Shown here piece by piece: positions 26,735 through 35,430 of a stretch of DNA of 64,000 nt. The stretch is taken from positions 2,728,001 to 2,792,000 of the forward strand of contig NZ_CP043430.1 in assembly GCF_008271365.1 (NCBI RefSeq), read 5' to 3'. Position numbers and translations under genes: made by a program. This stretch comes from Microbacterium sp. 1S1. GTDB lineage: Bacteria; Actinomycetota; Actinomycetes; Actinomycetales; Microbacteriaceae. The notes beneath the pieces were generated by a model. The model was given only the letters and a program-made list of their open reading frames with translations, made no database searches and was not told where the DNA came from. How positions within the stretch are numbered: position 1 is the stretch's first letter; every line of letters starts with the position of its first letter.

Positions 26735-27732
26735 CCGCCTCCCTTGCCCAGATCGCCGGGCCCGCCTTCACCCGCATCTATGCGTTCGGCGCGGCTCGCG
26801 GCGAGAACGCAGTCCCCAACGAAGACCTCATCGGTCCGATCGACTCGAGCGACGAGTGGATCCGGCAGCGCACCGGCATCATCACGCGCGTGCGGGCCGA
26901 CAGGGGAACGGACGCCATCGACCTCGCGACCGAGGCCGCAGCCGAGGCCATCGAGAAGTCGGGCGTCGCAGCCGACCAGGTCGACCTCGTCATCGTCGCG
27001 ACGATCAGCAACCCGAAGCAGACGCCGTCGGTCTCGGCGATCGTCGCCGACCGCGTCGGCGCCAACCCGGCCGCGGCGTACGACGTCAATGCGGCCTGCG
27101 CCGGCTACGCCTACGCGGTCACCCAGGCGGATGCGCTGATCAAGGCCGGAGCCGCGCGCTACGCGCTCGTGATCGGCACCGAGAAGCTCTCCGATGTGGT
27201 GGACCCGACCGACCGCAGCATCTCGTTCCTCCTCGGCGACGGCGCCGGTGCCGCCCTCATCGGCCCGAGCGACACGCCGGGCATCGCCCCCGCCGTGTGG
27301 GGCAGCGACGGGTCCAAAGCCGACGCCGTCGGCATGAACGGCACCCTCACCGACTTCCGCGACGGCGTGGTGCCGTGGCCGACTCTTCGGCAGGAAGGCC
27401 CGACGGTCTTCCGCTGGGCGGTCTGGGAGATGGCGAAGGTCGCCCGCGAGGCCCTGGACAAGGCAGGGATCGAGGCCTCCGATCTCGCCGCCTTCATCCC
27501 GCACCAGGCGAACATGCGCATCATCGACGAGTTCGCCAAGCAGCTCGGCCTGCCGGAGACGACGGTCATCGCGCGCGACATCGAGACCACCGGCAACACC
27601 TCGGCCGCCTCGATCCCTCTCGCCAGCCACCGACTCATGGCCGAGCATCCGGAACTCTCCGGCGGACTCGCGCTGCAGATCGGCTTCGGGGCTGGGCTCG
27701 TGTTCGCGGCCCAGGTCGTCGTCCTCCCCTGA
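26731..27732 (+). CDS. fabH: 3-oxoacyl-ACP synthase III (beta-ketoacyl-ACP synthase III)
   Basis: A 333-aa initiating ketoacyl synthase that condenses an acyl-CoA primer with malonyl-ACP. The catalytic triad is visible: Cys123 in NAACAGYA, His258 in IPHQANMRI and Asn289 in TTGNTSAAS. N-terminal WIRQRTGI is also typical. In this lineage branched-chain primers are expected. It overlaps fabD by 4 nt and precedes acpP by 69 bp. Confidence 0.95.
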   Translation: MTASLAQIAGPAFTRIYAFGAARGENAVPNEDLIGPIDSSDEWIRQRTGIITRVRADRGTDAIDLATEAAAEAIEKSGVAADQVDLVIVATISNPKQTPSVSAIVADRVGANPAAAYDVNAACAGYAYAVTQADALIKAGAARYALVIGTEKLSDVVDPTDRSISFLLGDGAGAALIGPSDTPGIAPAVWGSDGSKADAVGMNGTLTDFRDGVVPWPTLRQEGPTVFRWAVWEMAKVAREALDKAGIEASDLAAFIPHQANMRIIDEFAKQLGLPETTVIARDIETTGNTSAASIPLASHRLMAEHPELSGGLALQIGFGAGLVFAAQVVVLP

Positions 27733-27750
27733 AGACGCGCCGACCTTCCC

Positions 27751-27756
27751 TAGACT
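27751..27756 (+). promoter_or_regulatory. -10 box of a separate acpP promoter
   Basis: TAGACT, a strong actinobacterial -10 element, lies 45 nt before the acpP start in the fabH-acpP gap. It suggests acpP is also transcribed on its own. Confidence 0.5.
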
Positions 27757-27801
27757 GTTCCACGGTTCCGAATACAACCCGTAAGAAAGAGGAAGACCAC
27801 C

Positions 27802-28050
27802 ATGGCTTTCACCAACGATGAGGTCCTCGCCGGCCTCGCAGAGCTGATCACCGACGAGACCGGCATCAACGCCAGCGAGGTCGCCCTGGAGAAGTCGTTC
27901 ACGGACGACCTCGACATCGACTCGATCTCGATGATGACGATCGTCGTCAACGCCGAGGAGAAGTTCGGCGTCACCATCCCCGACGACGAGGTCAAGAACC
28001 TGAAGACCGTCGGCGACGCCGTCAACTTCATCGTCGCGGGCCAGGAGTAA
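27802..28050 (+). CDS. acpP: Acyl carrier protein
   Basis: An 82-aa acidic helical carrier for growing acyl chains. The phosphopantetheine site is Ser41 in LDIDSISMM; the usual DSL is DSI here. GAGGAAG precedes the ATG by 7 nt. A private -10 box lies upstream and a stable hairpin sits between acpP and fabF, features that would allow ACP to be made in excess of the enzymes. Confidence 0.96.
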   Translation: MAFTNDEVLAGLAELITDETGINASEVALEKSFTDDLDIDSISMMTIVVNAEEKFGVTIPDDEVKNLKTVGDAVNFIVAGQE

Positions 28051-28057
28051 TCCCGGC

Positions 28058-28095
28058 AGGATGCCACCCTCGCCCTGCGCGAGGAGTGGCATCCT
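28058..28095 (+). terminator. Intercistronic hairpin between acpP and fabF
   Basis: AGGATGCCAC pairs perfectly with GTGGCATCCT, and inside it CTCGC pairs with GCGAG across a small bulge. No T run follows. It may be a partial terminator or an mRNA stabiliser that sets the acpP to fabF ratio. Confidence 0.6.
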
Positions 28096-28147
28096 CCGTC
28101 CCTGCCCATCCCCCGCACGAACTCGTTTCGACAAGGAACCACACCCC

Positions 28148-29386
28148 ATGACCAAGCGCATCGTCGTCACCGGCATCGGCGCCACCTCCGCCATCGGCGG
28201 CACGGCCCCGGAGAACTGGGACAACCTGCTCGCCGGTGCCTCCGGCGCCCGCACGATCGAGCACGACTGGGTGCAGGAGTACGACCTGCCCGTCACGTTC
28301 GCCGCTTCTGCGATCGTCCGCCCCGAAGAGGTCCTGCCGCGCCACGAGGCGAAGCGACTCGACCCCTCCTCGCAGTTCGCCCTCATTGCGGCGCGCGAGG
28401 CCTGGGAGGATGCCGGGTCGCCCGAGGTCGCCCCCGAGCGCCTTGGCGTCGACTTCGCGACCGGCATCGGCGGACTCTGGACACTGCTCGACGCGTGGGA
28501 CACGCTGCGCGAGAAGGGCCCGCGTCGGGTCATGCCGCTCACGGTGCCGATGCTGATGCCGAACGCGGCCGCCGGCAACCTGTCGCTGCAGTTCGAGGCG
28601 CGTGCCTACGCACAGACCGTGGTGAGCGCCTGCGCCTCCAGCACGGAGTCGATCATCCACGCCTTCCACCACCTGCAGGAGGGGCTGGCTGACGTCGTCA
28701 TCGCCGGTGGCACCGAGTCGGCGATCCACCCGATCACCATGGCGGCCTTCGCGTCCGCGCAGGCGCTGTCACGCCGCAACGACGACCCCGCGCACGCCTC
28801 CCGGCCCGGCGCGATCGACCGCGACGGCTTCGTGATGGGCGAGGGCGCCGCCGCGCTCATCCTCGAGACCGAGGAACACGCCAAGGCCCGCGGCGCGAAG
28901 ATCTACGGCTACGTGCTGGGCGGCGGCGTGACGGCCGACGCCTACCACATCACCGGGAACGACCCCGAGGGCAAGGGAGCGGCCCGTGCGGTCGTCCAGG
29001 CCCTCGAAGAGGCCGGGATCACCCCCGACCAGGTGACCCACATCAACGCTCACGCGACCTCGACTCCGGTCGGCGACCCGAACGAGTACGTCGCCCTCAA
29101 GAACGTGTTCGGCGACCGGATCGACGAGATCCCCGTCTCGGCGACCAAGGCGTCCACCGGGCACCTTCTCGGCGGGACCGGCGCGCTGGAGGCGATCTTC
29201 TCGATCCTCGCCCTGCGCGACCGCGTGGCGCCCCCGACGATCAACATGACCGAGCCGGACCCGGAAGTGCCCTTCCGCCTCTCCGGCGAGCCGGCCCCGC
29301 TCGGCGACGGTCCCCAGATCGCGATCAGCAACTCGTTCGGCTTCGGCGGTCACAACGCCGTGCTGGTGCTCGGTGGCGTCGACTGA
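28148..29386 (+). CDS. fabF: 3-oxoacyl-ACP synthase II (beta-ketoacyl-ACP synthase II)
   Basis: A 412-aa elongating ketoacyl-ACP synthase. The active site has Cys162 in VSACASSTES, His302 in NAHATSTPVGD and His339 in KASTGHLLGGTG, all at standard spacing. It begins TKRIVVTGIGATSAIGG. It closes the fabD-fabH-acpP-fabF cluster and is followed by a strong terminator. A reductase (fabG) is encoded separately at 42.2 kb. Confidence 0.95.
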   Translation: MTKRIVVTGIGATSAIGGTAPENWDNLLAGASGARTIEHDWVQEYDLPVTFAASAIVRPEEVLPRHEAKRLDPSSQFALIAAREAWEDAGSPEVAPERLGVDFATGIGGLWTLLDAWDTLREKGPRRVMPLTVPMLMPNAAAGNLSLQFEARAYAQTVVSACASSTESIIHAFHHLQEGLADVVIAGGTESAIHPITMAAFASAQALSRRNDDPAHASRPGAIDRDGFVMGEGAAALILETEEHAKARGAKIYGYVLGGGVTADAYHITGNDPEGKGAARAVVQALEEAGITPDQVTHINAHATSTPVGDPNEYVALKNVFGDRIDEIPVSATKASTGHLLGGTGALEAIFSILALRDRVAPPTINMTEPDPEVPFRLSGEPAPLGDGPQIAISNSFGFGGHNAVLVLGGVD

Positions 29387-29404
29387 CGCCACCGCCTGCA
29401 CCGC

Positions 29405-29439
29405 GAAAGGCCCCCGGGATCCGCTCCCGGGGGCCTTTC
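29405..29439. terminator. Terminator after fabF
   Basis: Perfect 15-bp stem GAAAGGCCCCCGGGA with TCCCGGGGGCCTTTC and a 5-nt loop. It serves the fab operon and the convergent membrane protein gene. Confidence 0.9.
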
Positions 29440-29456
29440 GTCGTCGCTGGAGAGAT

Positions 29457-30119
29457 TCAGGGCACCGGAACCGCCAGTCGGGCAGAGCGCGCCCGGCGCC
29501 ACTGCTCGATGCGCGGGAGGAACCAGCCGATCAGCGGCCCGACACCGAACGCGAAAAACACCGTGCCCACCCCCACCGGACCGCCGAGCAGGAAGCCGAC
29601 GAGCAGCACGGATCCCTCGATGACCGTGCGTGCCAGCCAGACCGGCCAGCGGGTCACGCGGACGAGTCCGGTCATCAGCCCGTCGCGGGGTCCGGGGCCG
29701 AAGTCGGCGGCGATGTACAAGCCGGTCGCGAAGGCGAGCAGGACGAGCCCGAAGAGGAACATGGGCGCGCCCACCCACACGGAGGACGGCTCGGGGAGCA
29801 CGAGCAGCGTGAGGTCGGCGAACGGGCCGATCAGCAGCGCATTGAGCAGTGTCCCGAGTCCCACCCGCTGCCGGAGGGGGATCCACAGCAGCAGGACCAC
29901 GATGGAGACGATCACCGTCACCACCCCGTACCCGAGCCCCGTCCACCGTGCGACGCCCAAGGACAGGACGTCCCAGGGGGCGACGCCGATCCCGCCGCGT
30001 ACCATGAACCCCAGGGCCACTCCGTAGAGGAACAGACCGACCACGAGCTGCCCGATCCGTTCCGCGAGGTCTCGTCCGCTGGTCGCGGTGACGGGCAGGA
30101 AGACGGCACGTAGGAGCAT
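29457..30119 (-). CDS. YczE-family integral membrane protein
   Basis: A 220-aa protein with five or so hydrophobic segments. YczE/YitT-like features include VALGFMVRGGIGVAPWDVLS near residue 40, GLYIAADFGPGPRDGLMTGL near residue 130 and the GGPVGVGTVFFAFGVGPLIG end. It is divergent from a MocR regulator across an operator, the known YczE-YczR arrangement. Transport substrate is unknown. ATG 30119 gives the family start LLRAVFLPV. Confidence 0.88.
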   Translation of the reverse strand: MLLRAVFLPVTATSGRDLAERIGQLVVGLFLYGVALGFMVRGGIGVAPWDVLSLGVARWTGLGYGVVTVIVSIVVLLLWIPLRQRVGLGTLLNALLIGPFADLTLLVLPEPSSVWVGAPMFLFGLVLLAFATGLYIAADFGPGPRDGLMTGLVRVTRWPVWLARTVIEGSVLLVGFLLGGPVGVGTVFFAFGVGPLIGWFLPRIEQWRRARSARLAVPVP

Positions 30120-30168
30120 TCCTCCATCGTGGCCCCGCGGCCGCGTCTCCAGGACGACCACTGAGCGA

Positions 30169-30197
30169 AAAGTGGCCTGCACATCGGAGGCCACTTT
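30169..30197. promoter_or_regulatory. Inverted-repeat operator between yczE-like and yczR-like genes
   Basis: AAAGTGGCC (30169-30177) and GGCCACTTT (30189-30197) form a perfect 9-bp inverted repeat with an 11-nt spacer (20-bp centre distance). An extra half site CCACT at 30158 makes a second pair with AGTGG. It is the probable binding site of the MocR regulator. Confidence 0.75.
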
Positions 30198-30213
30198 GCG
30201 GCAGGCTGGAGGC

Positions 30214-31617
30214 ATGGCTTCCCGTCTCGTCACGCAGCTCGGCGCGCAGGACCTCGACGACGCCTCGGCGTCGGGACTGGCGGACCGCATCCGGGCCCTC
30301 ATCCTCGACGGGCGCCTCACCGTCGGCGAACGACTACCCAGCGAGCGCGCCCTCGCACTCGAGCTCCGGCGATCGCGCTCCACCATCACCCGCGCCTACG
30401 GGGTCCTGGAGGCCGGTGGCTACGTGTCCCGGCGCCATGGTGGGAGCACGCGGGTCGCGCTCCCCCACGGCCCGCTGGCTCCGGGCCATGATCGTGTCGA
30501 CGACGCCATCGACCTGTCCATCGCGTCGATGGACTCGACGCCCGGCCTGTACGACGCGACCGTGCGTTCGCTCCCCCGACTCGCCGCGCTCCGAGGGACG
30601 AGCGGGTACTCCCTCCAGGGCCTGCCCGAGCTCCGCGACGCCGTGGCCCGCCGGTTCACCGAACGGGGTGCCCCCACCTCGGCGGACGAGATCATGATCA
30701 CGTCCGGCGCCCTGAACGCCGTGAACCTCATCTTGACGGCGATCGGCCGCCGGGGCGAACGGGCCCTCGTCGAGCAGCCCACGTTCCCGCACGCGCTGGA
30801 GGCTCTCCACCGTCACGGATACCGCCTGGTCCCGACGCCGGTGGACGCCGACGGCTGGGACATCCGGCACTTCACAGACACACTGCTGACGGCCCGACCG
30901 CACGTCGCCTATCTCATCCCCGACTTCCACAACCCCACCGGCGCGACGTTGCCGGACGACGAGCGGGCACGGATCGCGACGACAGCCCGCAACGCCGGCA
31001 CGCAGCTGATCGTGGACGAGACGACTGCGGAACTCGACATCGATCGCGGCTGGGCTCCCCTGCCGATGGCCTCGCGGGCTCCGAACGTCATCACGGTCGG
31101 CTCGATGTCGAAGATCGCCTGGGGAGGCATGCGTATCGGCTGGGTTCGCGCGGAGCGCTCGATCATCGCCCGCCTGCTCGCCGTGCGCCCGTCGTTCGAG
31201 CTGGGCACCGCGCTGCTCGAACAGTGCATCGCCGTGGAGCTGCTCGATGACGTCCCTGCGCTCACGCAGCACGTCCGGAGACGTCTCGCGGCGGGGCGAG
31301 ATGCCGTCGCGGCTGGCGTCGCCCGGATCCCCGGGATGCGAATGCCGGAGACCCCCGGCGGGTTGTCGGCCTGGATCGATCTCGGAGTGCCGCTCTCCAC
31401 CACGCTGTCGCTCGCCGCGCGCGAGCATGGCCTCATCCTCCCGCCCGGCCCGCGCTTCACCACCGGCGGCGTGCTGGAGCGGCGGCTACGGGTTCCGATC
31501 ACGCTCACGCCCGACCGCGGGCAGGAGGCGATGACGCGCCTGGCGCTCGCCTGGGAAGACGTACGCGGCGGCGGCGTGAACACCGTCGACGACCTCGCTC
31601 ACGCGGCGGTGATCTGA
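30214..31617 (+). CDS. MocR-family regulator (YczR-like, GntR HTH plus aminotransferase domain)
   Basis: A 467-aa MocR protein. The N-terminal GntR-type winged HTH spans about residues 12-80 (ERLPSERALALELRRSRSTI). Residues about 110-460 form a fold type I aminotransferase domain with the PLP lysine in GSMSKIAWGGMRIGW. In MocR proteins PLP or a PLP adduct is an effector. The divergent partner is a YczE membrane protein, which identifies the YczR subgroup. GGAGGC lies just before ATG 30214. Nothing follows except a terminator. Confidence 0.9.
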   Translation: MASRLVTQLGAQDLDDASASGLADRIRALILDGRLTVGERLPSERALALELRRSRSTITRAYGVLEAGGYVSRRHGGSTRVALPHGPLAPGHDRVDDAIDLSIASMDSTPGLYDATVRSLPRLAALRGTSGYSLQGLPELRDAVARRFTERGAPTSADEIMITSGALNAVNLILTAIGRRGERALVEQPTFPHALEALHRHGYRLVPTPVDADGWDIRHFTDTLLTARPHVAYLIPDFHNPTGATLPDDERARIATTARNAGTQLIVDETTAELDIDRGWAPLPMASRAPNVITVGSMSKIAWGGMRIGWVRAERSIIARLLAVRPSFELGTALLEQCIAVELLDDVPALTQHVRRRLAAGRDAVAAGVARIPGMRMPETPGGLSAWIDLGVPLSTTLSLAAREHGLILPPGPRFTTGGVLERRLRVPITLTPDRGQEAMTRLALAWEDVRGGGVNTVDDLAHAAVI

Positions 31618-31630
31618 GCGGGGAAGACGC

Positions 31631-31660
31631 GGACCCCGCCGCGATCCCGGGGCGGGGTCC
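31631..31660 (+). terminator. Terminator after the MocR gene
   Basis: Perfect 10-bp stem GGACCCCGCC with GGCGGGGTCC and a 10-nt loop, 13 bp after the stop. Confidence 0.8.
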
Positions 31661-31756
31661 TCGTCGAGCGGAGCGAGGATTCGTCTTCTCAGCGTCCGGG
31701 ATGAGTCACCGGCATCCGATACTCACGCCTCCCGCGCTCCCGGTCTGAGCGGCCGG

Positions 31757-32260
31757 TCAACCGACCTTGTGGAGCCAGACGACGCGCGCGTCGTCGCTGG
31801 CGTGGCGGAAGGGCTCCAGCTCCTCGTCCCAGGCGGAGCCCAGGGCGATGTCGAGCTCGCGCTGCAGCTCGACGGCGTTGCCCGCGGCGATCTCCATCGC
31901 GTAACGGATGCGATCCTCGCCGATGACGATGTTGCCTGCGGCGTCGGTCTGGGCGTAGTGGATGCCGAGATCCGGTGTGTGCAGCCAGCGGCCGCCGTCG
32001 CTGCGAGGCGTCGGGTCTTCCGTCACCTCGAACCGCAGGTGTTCCCAGCCGCGGATCGCGGTCGCGAGAGCGGCACCGGTGCCGACAGGGCCGTCCCAGT
32101 AGAATTCGGCGCGGCGCGCTCCGGTCAGGACGGGCTGCTCGGCCCAGTCGAAGTTCACCGCACGCCCGATAGCGCGACCGACCGCCCATTCCAGGTGCGG
32201 GCAGAGCGCGCGAGGCGCCGAGTGGATGAATACCACTCCGCGTGCGTAAGCCGTCGCCAT
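31757..32260 (-). CDS. DUF3145 family protein
   Basis: A 167-aa conserved actinobacterial protein of the DUF3145 family. It begins ATAYARGVVFIHSAPRALCP, has WAVGRAIGRAVNFDW and an acidic C-terminus ending ARVVWLHKVG. The family often sits near fabF, as here about 2.4 kb away, but its function is not known. GGAGAG precedes the ATG. Confidence 0.88.
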   Translation of the reverse strand: MATAYARGVVFIHSAPRALCPHLEWAVGRAIGRAVNFDWAEQPVLTGARRAEFYWDGPVGTGAALATAIRGWEHLRFEVTEDPTPRSDGGRWLHTPDLGIHYAQTDAAGNIVIGEDRIRYAMEIAAGNAVELQRELDIALGSAWDEELEPFRHASDDARVVWLHKVG

Positions 32261-32383
32261 GATCTCTCCGTTTCATCAGGTGCGTCTTCCCCTACGACCT
32301 GAACCACGAAGTGGCGAGAGTATGCGGTTGTGCGCCCATTCTCGCGGACTTCCCGCGAAATCACAAGCGTGTGATTCGACGAC

Positions 32384-32413
32384 GAAGGCCCCGGTCCGTG
32401 GCCCGGGGCCTTC
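32384..32413 (-). terminator. Terminator of the oxygenase-like gene
   Basis: GAAGGCCCCGG pairs with CCGGGGCCTTC around an 8-nt loop. On the minus strand it lies 60-90 bp downstream of the stop at 32475. Confidence 0.8.
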
Positions 32414-32418
32414 GGGTG

Positions 32419-32474
32419 CTTCGACAAGCTCAGCGACCCATTGTGGGGACGCTCAGCGACTCATCGTGGGAAGC
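32419..32474. repeat. Dispersed repeat, copy C (tandem units)
   Basis: Begins CTTCGACAAGCTCAGCGACC, then repeats a 22-23 bp unit: GCTCAGCGACCCATTGTGG followed by GCTCAGCGACTCATCGTGG, and a third partial GCTCACG running into the stop codon of the neighbouring gene. Confidence 0.75.
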
Positions 32475-33248
32475 TCACGCCTCGCTCATGGCCTGCTTGA
32501 CCTGCTGGCCCTTCGCCGCGTAGTAGGCCGCGCGGGCGGCGTCCTTCCGTGCCTGCTCGGCGTAGCCGAATTCGAGCACGTCCTGCGGGACCTCGACGTT
32601 CGGGACGTCGTCGGTGCCGTGGTACTTCTCGATGTAGGCGTCGAGCTCGGGACCCGAGGTCCAGGAGGTGATGAGGCAGTAGCGCGGGTCGGTGCCGTTG
32701 TGCGTGGCCGCGTGCCACAGACGCTGGGTGTCGACGATGAGCTGCGCACCGGCCGGGAGGGCGATGCGGTACTCGATGCTGGGGTCCGTGCGGTTCTCAC
32801 GCAGGACGAAGTAGCTGTCCTTGTCGTCCGTCAGGTTGAAGAACCCGCGGACGACCCAGCCGGTGCCGTCCGGGTTCAGGCGGTTGTTGTCGTCCTGGTG
32901 GAGGTTGTAGAGGCAGTCGCCGTACGGGGTGGGCTGCAGCTCGATGACGCGGCAGCGACCGACGTTCGCACCGGGCTCCTGCGCACGGCGCGTGAGGTTC
33001 GGGGCCTTGGCGGTCTGCTCGTCGATCCAGACGCCGTCCTTGTCGGTGCGCGGCGGCTTGTGGTTCCAGAAGCCGTTGCACTCGATGTCCCCGAAGGCGC
33101 TGGCGAGGGGCGCGAACCGGGTGTCGCCCGAGGACTTCCAGTCGACGTACTCGATGTCGAGCCACTCCTTGGGGTCGGCCTCCTGGTCGTAGCTGTCGAG
33201 GACGACGAAGCCCTTCTCCTCCAGCGCTGCGGACTTGATGTATCCCAT
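32475..33248 (-). CDS. Putative Fe(II)/2-oxoglutarate oxygenase-like protein
   Basis: A 257-aa soluble protein not assigned to a named family with certainty. A jelly-roll oxygenase pattern is visible: H117-x-D119 in LHQDDNNRLNP, a downstream His179 in RLWHAATHNG, and Arg189 10 residues later in DPRYCLITSW, matching the HxD...H...R layout of 2-oxoglutarate oxygenases. The spacing fits, but the assignment is inference. ATG 33248 has AAAGGA 14 nt upstream, rather distant. An iron-box-like sequence lies in the promoter. It ends at repeat copy C and a terminator, so it is monocistronic. Confidence 0.6.
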   Translation of the reverse strand: MGYIKSAALEEKGFVVLDSYDQEADPKEWLDIEYVDWKSSGDTRFAPLASAFGDIECNGFWNHKPPRTDKDGVWIDEQTAKAPNLTRRAQEPGANVGRCRVIELQPTPYGDCLYNLHQDDNNRLNPDGTGWVVRGFFNLTDDKDSYFVLRENRTDPSIEYRIALPAGAQLIVDTQRLWHAATHNGTDPRYCLITSWTSGPELDAYIEKYHGTDDVPNVEVPQDVLEFGYAEQARKDAARAAYYAAKGQQVKQAMSEA

Positions 33249-33300
33249 GATCGAGTCATGTTCCTTTCATCGGGGGCCAGCACGTTTTAACAGGCCCTGA

Positions 33301-33319
33301 TAAGGCAAGGCTAACAGCG
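33301..33319 (-). promoter_or_regulatory. Possible DtxR/IdeR iron box
   Basis: TAAGGCAAGGCTAACAGCG matches about 12 of 19 positions of the TTAGGTTAGGCTAACCTAA consensus, including an exact AGGCTAAC core. It lies 53-71 bp upstream of the oxygenase-like gene, near its presumed -35. It is also 42 bp before the TAGACT -10 of the plus-strand gene. Confidence 0.4.
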
Positions 33320-33424
33320 CGACCCGGTGCTGCCCCGGAGGGTCGCCGGGGATAACCGAATAGACTGGGCGGGGCACGCGGCGCGTCCGTGGCGCCTGTC
33401 GCTACGGGAGGACGAGAGACCAGC

Positions 33425-35428
33425 ATGAGCACCGCGACCAACGTCGAGGCGACGGCAGTCAACACGATCGAATGGCTCGCGGCGGGACGCACGACCATCG
33501 TCGTCCCGGTCTACCAGCGGCAGTACCGCTGGGACATCGGCGGCTGCGAGCGGCTGCTGTCCGACGTCAGGGCGGTGGCGGCGGAGGACGACGCCCACCG
33601 TCACTTCATCGGCTCGATCCTCTCGGCCGAGGACGGTGCGGGCACGGATGCCGACCTCATTCTCATCGACGGGCAGCAGCGCCTCACGACCCTCATGCTG
33701 CTCGTCGCCGCGCTGCACCACTCCGTGCGCGACAGTGACCCCGACCTCGCCGCCGACCTCGCCCGCGTGCTGGTCCGTCCCGACGACCCCGAGCGGACCA
33801 AGCTGCGCCCGCACGACGCGTGGGCCGACTTCTACGAGTCGGTGGTGCTCGATCGCCGCGACGACCTCGACCGTGAGTCGCGCTTCGACGACAACTACGC
33901 CTTCTTCCGGAGCCAGATCCATGCCGACGAGGTGCCGTTCATCTGGCAGGGGCTGCAGCGACTCGAGCACGTGTCGATCACGCTCGGAGCGCAGGCGAAC
34001 GCCCAGCAGATCTTCGAGAGCCTGAACTCCACCGGCGAGCCGCTGCGGGACCATGAACTGATCCACAACTACATCCTGATGGGGCTGAGCCACGCGGAGC
34101 AGGTGGACGTGGAAGCGCGGTTCTGGCTGCCGATCGAGCGGTACACGGGCGAGGCCATCGGAGCGTTCTGGCGTCACTACCTCGTGCTCGTGACGGGACG
34201 AGAAGTTGCCGCGAACGGCGAGCACGGCGTCTACAGCGCGTTCCGCCGGTCGTTCCCGCGCGTCGATCTCTCGCAGCTGCAAGCCGATGCCGACACGTGG
34301 CGGCACTACGCGGAGATCTACGGCATCCTCCTCGACCCCGCGAAGGAGCACGACCCGGAGATCGCGCGACAACTGCGGCACGTGAACACGTTCGGCCGCT
34401 CCTCCTACCCGCTGGTCATGAGCGCGTACAGCGATCACGCGCGCGGACTCATCGACCGGGCCCAGCTCATCGAGACCTTGGAATGGCTGCAGGCGATGTT
34501 CCTGCGCCGCGCGCTCGTGAACCTCCCCGCCGAGCGGCTCATCGCCCGCCTCTGCCGTGCTCGACGGGACGGGCACGACGCGTTGGCCCGTGCCATCGCG
34601 CGCATCACCCCGTCCGACGAGCGGGTCAGCGCCGTGCTCAAGTACAGCGAGCTGCCGTATCCGGCTTACGTGCTCGGCCGCCTCGAAGGGGTTGACGACG
34701 TGGAGGGCTTCGACGTCGAGCACATCGTGCCCGCAGTCCCGGGCGACGCCTGGTCCGGAGACGGTGTACGCCCGTGGAGCGAGTATTCCGAGGACGAGCA
34801 GAACAGCCACCGCGCCCTCGCGCCGACCCTCGGCAACCTCACGCTCCTGGAGCAGGGACTGACAGAGCGGGTGTTCGGTGCCTCATTCCCCGTCAAGCGC
34901 GACGAAGCCTATGCGCGCAGTGGGGTGCCGGCCACGCGTTCCCTCTCCGCGCAGGAGTCGTGGGGCACGGCGGCCATCACCACCCGCACCGTGGCCCTGA
35001 CGGCTGACCTCGTCCGCGTGTGGGGGCGTCCCGCCCTTCCGGAGATCGACGACGACGGGCTCACCCCGATCCTGGACGCGGTCCGCCGCCGCGGGTGGCC
35101 GGCGGGATGGGAGCGCGAGTTCGACTACGTGGAGTACCGGGGCGAGCGGTGGGAGGTCTATGACGTCAAACACCTGTTCAACCGCGTCTTCCGTCGCGCC
35201 TGGACGGACACCACCGAGGCCGCCCTCGCGTACAGTGCAACGCACGGCGGGCCCATCTACCGCGACAAGGCGTGGAAAGGGCAGTGGGACGACCTCGACG
35301 ACACCCACTTCCTCTACATGGGCTGGGACTCGAACTACATGATGACGGCCGTGCAGGGCGTCCTCGAGGAATCAGGGATCGCCGCCGAGGTCTTCGTGAA
35401 GTACTCCTACATCGGGAACGTGATGTGA
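33425..35428 (+). CDS. DUF262-DUF1524 protein (GmrSD-type modification-dependent nuclease)
   Basis: A 667-aa single-chain GmrS-GmrD fusion. The N-terminal DUF262 domain has the VPVYQRQYRW motif (residues 27-36), the nucleotide-binding DGQQRLTTL at 82, and FESLNSTG at 197. The DUF1524 HNH nuclease domain carries VEHIVP with its His at 433 and GNLTLLEQG about 50 residues later. The last 130 residues (from about 535) form an extra domain I do not recognise. In known systems such proteins cut DNA with glucosylated or other modified bases as type IV restriction. TAGACT at 33361 is a likely -10. It is followed 2 nt later by an alpha/beta hydrolase gene. Composition is like the neighbours. Confidence 0.85.
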   Translation: MSTATNVEATAVNTIEWLAAGRTTIVVPVYQRQYRWDIGGCERLLSDVRAVAAEDDAHRHFIGSILSAEDGAGTDADLILIDGQQRLTTLMLLVAALHHSVRDSDPDLAADLARVLVRPDDPERTKLRPHDAWADFYESVVLDRRDDLDRESRFDDNYAFFRSQIHADEVPFIWQGLQRLEHVSITLGAQANAQQIFESLNSTGEPLRDHELIHNYILMGLSHAEQVDVEARFWLPIERYTGEAIGAFWRHYLVLVTGREVAANGEHGVYSAFRRSFPRVDLSQLQADADTWRHYAEIYGILLDPAKEHDPEIARQLRHVNTFGRSSYPLVMSAYSDHARGLIDRAQLIETLEWLQAMFLRRALVNLPAERLIARLCRARRDGHDALARAIARITPSDERVSAVLKYSELPYPAYVLGRLEGVDDVEGFDVEHIVPAVPGDAWSGDGVRPWSEYSEDEQNSHRALAPTLGNLTLLEQGLTERVFGASFPVKRDEAYARSGVPATRSLSAQESWGTAAITTRTVALTADLVRVWGRPALPEIDDDGLTPILDAVRRRGWPAGWEREFDYVEYRGERWEVYDVKHLFNRVFRRAWTDTTEAALAYSATHGGPIYRDKAWKGQWDDLDDTHFLYMGWDSNYMMTAVQGVLEESGIAAEVFVKYSYIGNVM

Positions 35429-35430
35429 TC

